A DNA stretch of 18,577 nucleotides, taken from Cochliopodium minus. Lineage: Eukaryota > Discosea > Himatismenida > Cochliopodiidae. Position numbers and translations under genes: made by a program. The DNA is taken from positions 1 to 18,577 of the forward strand of contig JAMYWO010000551.1 of the NCBI GenBank assembly GCA_024220525.1, given 5' to 3'. A model generated the notes under the pieces. It worked only from the letters and a program-made list of their open reading frames with translations, did not search any database and was not told the origin of the DNA. How positions within the stretch are numbered: the stretch's first letter is position 1; each line of letters opens with the position of its first letter. Positions 1-8,400 of the stretch are shown in pieces.

Positions 1-122
1 ATAAAAAATAAAAAATTTGAAATAAAAAATAAAAAATTTGAAATAAAAAATAAAAAATAAAAAATAAAAAATAAAAATAAAAATAAAAAATAAAAAACAA
101 AAAACAAAATATTTTTTAAAAC
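1..122 (-). repeat. A-rich low-complexity intron of transporter copy A
   Basis: Runs of aaaaaat, with the 20-nt unit aaataaaaaataaaaaattt repeated near the left edge. It follows the donor at 122 and is non-coding; the matching intron of copy B (2649-2855) is equally A-rich. The final two exons of copy A should lie to the left of the window. Confidence 0.7.
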
Positions 123-1672
123 CTGCTCCCATCAAAATCTGCCCTAAAGCGATTAGATACCTATCTTGAAGTCTTTTATTCAAGAAAATGATGAGAATGA
201 ATAGTGCTATGAAAACTATTGTCACTCCTCCATAGAAAAAAGAGTTAAACAGTGCTCCGAAACGGTAGTATTCCTTTGTCAATGGAGTCAAAACAGTTTC
301 GAGCGTTACTTTTAATTTAAAAAAAAAAATTTAAAAAAATAAAAAATAATTCAAATAAATTACCTTGGTTAAATCTACATTTAAATTAAAATAATTGAAT
401 TATTTAAAAAATGTATTATCAAAAATTAAATGTTAGAAAAAATGAATAAATTTTAAAAAATTAAAAAAGAATTAAATCTTATTTAAAATAAAAATTGAAA
501 TACACTTGTGTAAATTGAATAAATAATATGAAAGAAGTTATCAAAGTGATAATAGATCTGTAATTTCTGAATTTTTGTAAGATCGTAGTTTTTTCACTAT
601 GCTCTTTCTCTTTGGAAAGATTTGGTTCTTTGAAGAAAAATAGGACAACTAAAAAAAAAACTCCGAAAATGAGACACATGAGATACCCTGCGCTGTTGAA
701 AGGGTTTAATCTGAATATTTTCCATTTAAGTGAAGGAATTTTAGTTAGAGGAAAGTTTAATAGAGGTCCCATTAAAAGTCCTAAAGTGGAAACTTTTAAA
801 AAAAAAATTATTTAAGAATAAATTGAATTTTTGGAAGAAATTTTTTTAATTTTTAAATTTTAGATTTTAATAAATATAAATAATAATAAAATGATGAAAT
901 GTTCACAAAAAAAAAAAAGATTTTTATACACATTGATAGAATTGTGAATTTTGATGTCCTCTCTTGCATTTTGAATGATCTTGTTATAAATATTCTTGAA
1001 ATTGCTTGCATATTCATTGCTATTCCTGTTATGAATCTTGATGCAAAAACCATCCTTCAAAAAAAAAAAAAAAGAAGAGGTTATATTAAATAAAAAATAA
1101 ATTTCGTTGAAAAATTATTTTTTTTTAACCAATAATTTATGCTCAAAGAATAAACCAAATTTCCACAAATTGCAATCAATAATGAAATCAACAATACAAC
1201 CTTCAATGTTCTCCTGTTGATTTTCATGAAAATAAAAAAAAAAATTATATAAAATTTAAGAGAATATAAAAATTAAATACCTATCTAGCCAATATCCAAA
1301 AAATGGAGCCGCAATTAAGGCTATTATGAAAATGGATAAAAATCAATTAAATCCCTATTATTTTCCTTCTTTTTGATTGTTTACATGCGAAAGGAAAAGC
1401 ACAAAATATCAATCCGAATAATATAGTTGTTACATTGGTATCCAATGATTGAAGATATAACCATAATGAAGGCCTAACATCAAAAAATTTTTACATTTTT
1501 TTTTTTTAATATTATTATTTCAGCTAATTGATCAAATCTTTTACATAATAACCACATATTGTACATTCACAAGTAAAAGGGAAAGATTTATTATTATCCA
1601 AGACCCTTTATAATAAACAATATCATCATCATTATTATTTTCATTGATTGAATCTTCATCTTTCTTCAACAT
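1..1672 (-). CDS. MFSD8/CLN7-like major facilitator transporter, copy A (3' end beyond the left edge)
   Basis: Multi-pass membrane transporter of the major facilitator superfamily, closest in pattern to lysosomal MFSD8/CLN7 and related SPX-type MFS proteins. Exons on the minus strand, in reading order: 1672-1545, 1473-1385, 1320-1281, 1213-1130, 1054-930, 792-504, 374-364 (11 nt), 308-123; the last visible donor is GTTTTA at 122-117. Phases join throughout and give 317 codons. Visible marks are VNVQYVVIMPSLWLYLQSLD in the first membrane segment, the MFS motif-A-like loop PFFGYWLDRR, and TLETVLTPLT before a later helix. The acidic N-terminus (MLKKDEDSINENNNDDD) lacks the dileucine seen in copy B. 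Exon lengths match copy B nearly one for one, so the genes are tandem duplicates. Family placement is by recognition, not by a search; substrate unknown. Confidence 0.85.
364..374 (-). other. 11-nt microexon of transporter copy A
   Basis: Reads ATTTAACCAAG on the minus strand. It is flanked by AG (376-375) and GT (363-362), and joins ...CAAGT to TAACG... to give Q-V-F-N-Q-V-T. Without it the reading frame breaks. The paralogue has an equivalent exon at 3109-3119. Confidence 0.8.
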
Positions 1673-1829
1673 TCTCTTTTTTAAAATATTTATTGTTTTA
1701 TTTCAAGAAATAAAATAAATTATATTTTATATTTTATTATTTAAATTAGTTTTTTTTTTATTTTGACAAAATTTAAAAAAATTTTTTTTACCCCTTTTTT
1801 TTCTTTAATCAAATAAATAATACACAAAA
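1673..1829. promoter_or_regulatory. Short intergenic spacer between the tandem transporters
   Basis: 157 bp between the stop of copy B (TGA at 1832-1830) and the ATG of copy A. Very AT-rich with poly-T tracts. It must hold the 3' UTR of B and the promoter of A; no specific motif can be named. Confidence 0.4.
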
Positions 1830-4418
1830 TCAATTTACATAAAGAGAAGAATTATTTGGAATCAAAATTTTGCTTTCAAAATCATCTTTTTCAGAAAGAG
1901 TAATAACTTCATCTCCTGGATTATCAACGTACAATTTTTTCCAGTTCAAAACAAGCAAAATAGTTAAAAAGCCCCAAAGAACTATCAAAGCCAAAAGAGT
2001 TGTCTTTAATCCTCCCTTACTCAATGAATACCCTGCCCAAAGTGGAGATAGAATTTGAGCCAAGCTATTTATCATTCCTAATTATTCATAAAATTTTATT
2101 TAAATTTTAATATTTATTTTTAATTTTTTACTTATTATTTTCATTAAATTTATTTATTTGTTTATTTTATTTTTATTTAATTATTATTTGCTTGTTTATT
2201 TATTTTTTTTTTTGTAATTTATTTTATTAAAATTATTTATTTAAAATTCTTTATTTTTTATTTTTTATTTTTTAATTTTTTACTTTTTATTTTTATTTAT
2301 TTATAATTTTATTTTTTTGTTTATTTTTTTTTTTGTAATTTATTTTATAAAAATTATTTATTTAAAATTGATTATTTTTTATTTTTTATTTTTTGTATTT
2401 ATTTGTGAAAAATTTATTCATTTATTAAAAGTTTTTAACAAAGTATTTTTTTATTTTATTACCGAAAACTCCTTGTCCAAATCCTTGTTTGGAAGGTTCA
2501 ATAAATTTGGAGAAAAGAGAAGTAGCTGAGCTCATGAAAAAAGGAATACCACTGGAAATGATTCCTACCCCCAAACAAAATATCCACAATGGAGGATAAT
2601 AATCTTCCCTTTTGTTAACAGAATACATTATGAACATGAAAAAGATACCTAAATTACAAGAAAAAAAATTAGAAATAAAAAAACTAAAAAAATAATAAAA
2701 TTGAAAACATAAAAAAAACAAAAACAAAAACAAAAATAAAAAATAAATAAATAAAAATAAAAAAATTAAAAAATAATTAAAAATAAAAATAAAAATAAAA
2801 ATAATTAAAATATAAAATAGAAAATAATAATTAAAAAATAAATAAAATTTTAAACCTCCTCCCATTAGTAGTTGTCCTATGGAAATGATTATTCTATCCT
2901 GAAGTTTTTTATTTAAAAAAGTTATTAGAACGAAAGCAGCGATGAACACAATGGTTATTGCTCCATACATGAAAGAGTTATACAAAACTCCAAAATGGTA
3001 ATAATCCTTCGTTAATGGAGTTAAAACTGTTTCGAGTGTAACTTGATTGAAAAAAGGAAAAAATAGGAATAATAAATATTCAATAAAAATAAAAATAAAA
3101 TTTATTACCTTGATTAAATCTTTTTTTTTTGTTTAAAAAAAAAAATTGAATTAAAATTAATTTAAAATTAATTTAAAATTTTAAATGTAAATATAATTTG
3201 TAATAAATTAAAAAAAAAATTACACTTGAGTAAATTGAACAAATAAAAGAGAAACAGTAACAAAATTGAGGATAGATTTATAATTTCTGATTTTTTCTAT
3301 AAGAGGAAGTTTTTCGAAATTCTCCTCCACTATTCTCGGAGGCTCCTTAAATGCCAAAATCACCACAAGGAAGCAAATGAGGAAGATGAGAGACATCAAA
3401 TAGCCTGTGCTGTTCAGAGAGTCCAACCTAAAAATTTTCCATTGAAAGTTTGGGATTTTGGTGAGTGGATAATTTATAATTGGTCCTACAATAAGTCCAA
3501 CAGAAGAAACTAAAAAAATAATATTTTTGATTTTTTTGATTTTATTTTTTTGATTTTTTTAATTTGTATTTTTAGATTTTTATTGAGTTTTTATTCTATT
3601 TAGTTTTATTTTATTATTATTTTGTTTTATTATTTTATTGTTTTATTTATTTTTATGTTTTACCAAGTGACAAGATTGTGAATTTAGATGTTCTCTCTTC
3701 CATTTTGAAAGATCTTGTGATGAAAATTCTTGAGATGTTGAACAAGTTCATTGCTAATCCGGTCACTAGTCGAGAAATCAAAACCATCCTTCAAAAACAA
3801 AAAAATTTTACATTTTTTTCTTTTTATTAATTTTTATTAATTTTTATTCCATTTTTATTAATTTTTATTTTATTAATTAATTTTAAATTTAATTTTTCAA
3901 TTAATTTTTTTTTAACCATTTGTCTGTACTCATTGAATAAATTATGTTCCCTGTAATTGCTAACAACAAAGAAAACAAAAATACTTCTTTCATTGGTCTC
4001 CTTTGATTCAAATTTTAAAATAAAAAAAAATTTACAAAAAAAAATTTTTTTTTGAAAACCTATCTAGCCAATATCCAAAGAATGGAGAGGTTATGAATGC
4101 TGGATATATTTAAATTTTTTTTTTTTTTTTTATTAGAATGCAAGATATTGATGGTGTATTTGATCTTACATGAAAAAGGATAGGCACAAAATACCAATCC
4201 AAATAATATTGTTGATGCATTTGCATCCAATGATTGCAGATATAGCCACAATGAAGGCCTGATAAAAAAAATCTATCAAAATATGTGGCTGTTTTATTAA
4301 TTGGTTACATTATGACCACATACTGTACATTCACGAGAAATAAAGATAAATTTATACAGAACCATGATTTTTTATGATTGTATCTAACTGAATTTTGTAT
4401 CAATCCTTCATTTTCCAT
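1830..4418 (-). CDS. MFSD8/CLN7-like major facilitator transporter, copy B (complete, 454 aa)
   Basis: Complete 10-exon gene. Exons in reading order: 4418-4309, 4258-4170, 4099-4060, 4000-3917, 3788-3664, 3509-3224, 3119-3109 (11 nt), 3041-2856, 2648-2463, 2077-1830. Total 1365 nt, all phases join, TGA stop. The protein has about 12 hydrophobic segments, the motif-A-like FFGYWLDRRP, VFNQVTLETVLTPLT, and EPSKQGFGQGVFG before the last helices; it ends in a polar tail. Residues 2-7 (ENEGLI) fit the acidic dileucine consensus [DE]xxxL[LI], a known endolysosomal sorting signal that animal MFSD8/CLN7 also carries near its N-terminus. This favours a lysosomal or vacuolar transporter; the substrate cannot be told. 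Matching intron positions with copy A mark a recent tandem duplication in which introns diverged faster than exons. It shares a divergent spacer with the GTPase gene at 4552. Confidence 0.88.
2078..2462 (-). repeat. 385-nt intron with an internal ~121-nt-offset direct repeat
   Basis: Between the last two exons of transporter B. Two long near-identical stretches (about 2193-2272 and 2318-2393) share gtaatttatttta, then aaaattatttatttaaaatt, then tandem attttttt units, at an offset of about 121 nt. This points to a tandem duplication inside the intron. No coding content seen on either strand. Confidence 0.6.
3109..3119 (-). other. 11-nt microexon of transporter copy B
   Basis: Minus strand ATTTAATCAAG, flanked by AG (3121-3120) and GT (3108-3107). 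Needed to join CAAGT to TTACACTCG in frame (Q-V-F-N-Q-V-T). Same length, phase and encoded peptide as 364-374. Confidence 0.8.
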
Positions 4419-4551
4419 CAGATATCTTGATTTTTTTTTTTTTTCAGTTAATATCAAATTCCTATAAATAAATTTATTTAGAAAAAGGTTTTTAAAAATC
4501 TTCATTGTGCTTTTGGGAATCAGTGTTCCATTCAAAATATAAAAAAAAAAA
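4419..4551. promoter_or_regulatory. Divergent promoter region, transporter B / Ras-like GTPase
   Basis: 133 bp between the two start codons (minus-strand ATG at 4418, plus-strand ATG at 4552). It contains a 14-nt T run (4431-4444) and a poly-A tract directly before the GTPase ATG. Assigned by position only; no defined element recognised. Confidence 0.45.
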
Positions 4552-5787
4552 ATGATGAAAATACCTTTCAAAATAATGATCATAGGCAAACCATCAAAGT
4601 ATTATCAATCATAATCCATCTAATTAAATTCCTATAAAGGTCATATTCATTCTGGTATATCAATTTATCAAAGCTATAAATCTATGTAATCAATAAATTT
4701 AAAGGAAAATCTGAAATATTCAAAAGATTATCAAATGAACCATTCAACAAAGGTAAAAAGACCATTTATCATTATCAAAATTAAGGAAATTATTTCTTAT
4801 TAGGTTATATAACGGTAATATAAACTTTCTTCCAAAATGAAATTCTTTTTTATTTTTTGAAAAGCCTTATATAGCAAGCAACAAACTAGATAGATATTAT
4901 AATAAAATCAAATACGAAATTAGTTTATGGGAAGATGAACAATCTAAATTCAATAATCTAACTGCATTTCATTTTAGAGGATCAGAAGTTGTATTAATGT
5001 AAATTATAAATAAAAAATAAAAAAATAAAAAAATAATAAATTAATAAAATTAGAGTATTTGATGTGTTCAGGTTAGTTTTTTGATATTTTTCAAATCAAT
5101 TTTTTTTTCTGATAATGATTGTCGTAATTAAAGGGAAGATGAAGATTTACATTTTTACAAAAAAGAAGCAGTCCGATTCCTTCCAGAAGATGTCATCAAG
5201 ATATTTGTGGCAAACTATGATTACGAAAAGTTTAAAGATTATTATCTTCCTATTGAAAGACAAATAGAAATTGTAAAAAAAAAAATTAATTAAAAAATAA
5301 AAATAGAAATGAAAATTAAAAAAATTCAAAAGGCAAAACAAGATAATGCTTCTTTGGTTGAAGTTTCTAATGAAGAAAACGTCGAATATCTTTTAGAAGA
5401 GTCCTTAAGAAGATTAACAGATTCTTCTTCTAAAAATTCTTTAAAATGTTTAAATTGGTCATTGAATAACCATCGTTTTTTTCCCTTTTCTTTTTTAAAA
5501 AGTCTGACATGTTTTATTTGGTGCACAAGGAAGATTGGTTTCTCTTTACCAAAATTCGTTCTGTTTGAGATACTAAAAAATGTAAATAAATTTGATTGGA
5601 TAAAAGAATTCAAAGGGGAAACTGTTCATACTTCAGAAAAAATAAATAAATGCTTTTTATTTTAATTATTTAAATAATTTTAATTTTATTTATATATTAT
5701 ATTTAGTTTGACTGGATGATTGATTTAAACGAAAATAATTTAAAGACAGTTTACTATTGTTCAAAGGTAGATGGTTTCAAACTCTAA
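4552..5787 (+). CDS. Ras/Rab-like small GTPase with degenerate G motifs and a C-terminal box
   Basis: Exons: 4552-4598, ~4705-4752, 4786-4814, 4865-4998, 5054-5071 (18 nt), 5134-5272, 5333-5665 (stop 5663-5665) or spliced on to 5707-5787. It starts MMKIPFKIMIIGKPSK; the next exon gives GKSEIFKRL, so together a P-loop of form GxxxxGKS. Further on, WEDEQSKF sits where Rab proteins have WDTAGQERF, VVLIVFDVFRED matches the G-domain beta-4 region, VANYDYEK replaces NKxD, and EVSNEENVEYLLEESLRRL matches the ETSAK...NVEELF region. G3 and G4 are therefore eroded and nucleotide handling is doubtful. There is no C-terminal prenylation cysteine. Instead a WSLNNH...FLKSLTCFIWC...SLPK segment follows, like that of the RCC1-like gene at the right edge. 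The first junction (4598 to ~4705) does not keep frame with a GT-AG intron: one base is off, so this is either a sequence error, an unusual splice or a pseudogene. Two alternative 3' ends remain open. Confidence 0.68.
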
Positions 5788-5889
5788 TTAGTTATATTAA
5801 TAATATAAAAAAGAAAAAAATATAAAAAAAAAATTTCCTTTTTTTTTTTGTCACTTTCAATTCTAAAATATACACTCAAATCATAAAGA
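5788..5889. promoter_or_regulatory. Spacer upstream of the F-box/RhoGEF gene
   Basis: About 100 bp of A- and T-runs between the GTPase-like gene and the ATG at 5890. Presumed 3' UTR and promoter; no element recognised. Confidence 0.35.
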
Positions 5890-8228
5890 ATGAATGAATC
5901 AATTCAAATCAATGAATTGAATGAAGAATTGAAGGTTCATAAACAAAAATAATACAAAATTTTGAATTTAATTTCTTTTTTTGTCAAAAAACAAAATTAT
6001 AAATCAAATATTTTCTATTCATTCAAACACACTAATAAATTTTCGCATAATAAACTATATAGAAAGAAAGGAATAGGAGCCAAAATTTGGAAAATGAGAA
6101 TATACAACTATTAAAGGAGAATGAAATTCTGAGGAATAAAATATTGAATTTGGAAAAGGAATTGCTTCAATATCAATCGAATAATCGTGTTGAATCTAGA
6201 GAGAAAAAGATAAAGATCAGATTGGAAGATAAATTTGAAATAGAAAAGGAAGAATTCGATGAAAATAAGCTTGGTGAAGATATCAATCAAATCAAAGAGG
6301 AGATAGTGGAGATGAAAGAGAATGTGCTTGAAATAGGGGATGCTAATGATCACATCGTAAAATTGGATGAGCCTATTATACTTTTAGATAAGTCTGATAA
6401 GAATATAAATGATGTTAATGCTGGATCAAACAATAGATCCAAAGATACAGAAACAAATGTTCTTAATATCATCTCAAAAAATAAAGAGAATGAAATAAAT
6501 TCAGAGAAAATATATATCCAAGACCAAAATAAGATAGAATCACCAAGAACAAGGAGAAAGAGAAATAGAATAACCATCTTGATCAAGAATGTGATGGATA
6601 TAGATGATAAACAAGACATCGTAAGGAATGAAGAAGAGGATATGGATTTCTCATCAGAAGATCTAGAGATAATCAATCCTACAACAAGAATCAAATCAAA
6701 TAAAAAGAACAAATCTGATTATATGGAGTTGAAAGAGAACAAAATGGAGCAGGATCCTAATATCAACCCTATGGAGGGTGGAATCAAAATGGAGCAAGAG
6801 GGCAGGAAAAATTCTGATCTTTATGTAGAACAATTCAGATCTTCTGTTGGCATTTTACCCACCAAAGAACAAAGTAAACAGAATTTTTTTAATATAATCG
6901 TTGAAAATAAAAATTAAGGATTTGATTGATGGAAAAAATGAATGATATCATTTATCCATTCGAATGATATCTATCCCATTTCATAATCAAATAAATATTT
7001 TAAGAATTTATTTAATTTAAATTTTTGAACATTTTAGTTTTTAAAAAGTTGAGACTTTCTCAGTTGAAAAACTCTCCAGAATTAATCTCAAAGGACCAGA
7101 TTAGCTTCAACCACCTTCCCTCCAACTTAGTAATCTTGATCCTCAGATACATCTACTTCCTACCAAAACCCAGCATCTACTTCAAAAAACTCAGCTGCCT
7201 GAGCAAACAGTGGAATGAGAATATTAAAAAATTTCAAGTACAAAGAAAGCGAATCAACTCAATCTTCGAACTTGTCGAAAGGTAAAAAATATTTATGCTT
7301 TTAATTTATTTAATATTTAAATTTTAAAATTAAATTTGATTTAATCATTTTAAAATTATTACATTTTATTTTAAATTTGATTTGAAATTTATTATTTTGA
7401 ATTTTAATACTTTACATTTTGATCAATCAAAAACTTTACAATCAAAATCTTTTACTCAAAATTTTAAATAATTATTAATAAGCGAGAAAATATATGTCAA
7501 CAACCTCCGAATCATCCTCAAAAAATTCCGCTTGCCTCTTATAGAAGAAGGATTCATCAACTCCAAATCCGAGTGGGGAATCTTTTCCAACATAGAAACG
7601 ATCTACAACTTAAATTCTTCCTTGTTAGCACAATTTAATCATCGCAAAGTGAATTGGAGCTTTGAGGAGAAGATAGGAGACATTTTCGTTTCTTTCACTC
7701 CCATCCTCAAGTTGTACTCTATTTACGCTTCTAGCTATAAGAGCAACATCCAAACTTTGAATATCATGTACAAACAAAATCCTCAGTTTTATAACCGCGT
7801 AATAGTAAGACAAATAATTTTAATTTTAATTTTTTTTAATTTTGGTTTTTTAATTTTATTTTTAATTTTTTTTTATTTTTTTTAATTTTTATTTTTAATT
7901 TTATTTTTAATTTTTTATTTTTTATTTTTTATTTTTATTTTTTTATTTTTTTTTATTTTTATATTTTTGATTTTTTATTTTTTATTTTTATGTTATTTTT
8001 GTTTATTTTTGATTTTTGATTTTATTTTTTAAAGAAAATAATAGAAAAATTGGGAAACACTTCTCTTCAAAGCTTTTTGATTTTGCCAGTACAGAGAATA
8101 CCTAGATATTCTCTTTTTGTGGAAGAGATTTACAAATACACTAACAAAGATTCCGAAGATTCCATGTTACTAAGCAAAGCCAAAGACATGATAATAGATG
8201 TAAAATCCAAACAAAATTTAAAGAAAAT

Positions 8229-8244
<16 letters not shown>
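5890..8244 (+). CDS. Coiled-coil / F-box / RhoGEF (DH) protein, probably 3'-truncated
   Basis: Exons: 5890-5934, 6063-6873, 7038-7281, 7483-7804, 8035-8244, all in phase; 543 aa. Residues 1 to about 285 are charged, beginning with a coiled coil (MNESIQINELNEELK, then ENIQLLKENEILRNKIL) and passing into an acidic low-complexity stretch. Residues about 309-355 form an F-box (FNHLPSNLVILILRY...CLSKQWNENIKKF), which would recruit SKP1/cullin ligases. Residues about 365-520 form a Dbl-homology domain: EKIYVNNLRIILKKF and IFSNIETIYNLNSSLL (CR1-like), then SFLILPVQRIPRYSLFVEEI (CR3), the classic Rho-activating surface. The PH domain that normally follows DH is absent. The frame ends in repeat sequence at 8242-8244, after a plausible unused donor at 8200. 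Expected role: activation of Rho/Rac GTPases at the cell cortex, perhaps tied to ubiquitin ligation. Confidence 0.85.
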
Positions 8245-8260
<16 letters not shown>

Positions 8261-8261
8261 T

Positions 8262-8292
<31 letters not shown>

Positions 8293-8400
8293 AAATAAAA
8301 AATAAAAAATAAAAAATAAAAAAATGAAATAAAAATAAAAAAATGAAATAAAAATAAAAAATAAATTATAAAAATTAAAAATAAATTAAAATAAATATCT
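8204..8400. repeat. AT-rich (aaaaaat)n tract between two convergent gene ends
   Basis: Dominated by 6- and 7-nt aaaaat / aaaaaat units. It contains the in-frame stop of the RhoGEF frame (8242-8244) and, on the other strand, the stop of the RapGAP frame (8388-8386). Neither flanking gene looks domain-complete where it enters this tract. Confidence 0.7.

Noticed and set aside
2425-2985. Long minus-strand frame with a Phe-rich hydrophobic middle
   Set aside because: The Phe-rich part is read-through of an A-rich intron (2649-2855); flanking exons splice cleanly without it.
4576-4860. TAA/TAG read as glutamine (ciliate-like code), which would open the region without introns
   Set aside because: The conserved transporter, RapGAP, SET and SPRY genes use only CAA/CAG for glutamine and end at TAA or TGA. 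One of the in-frame TAAs (4782-4784) lies in a phase-consistent 33-nt intron.
6111-6712. Minus-strand hydrophobic frames
   Set aside because: Shadows of the charged coiled-coil exon on the plus strand.
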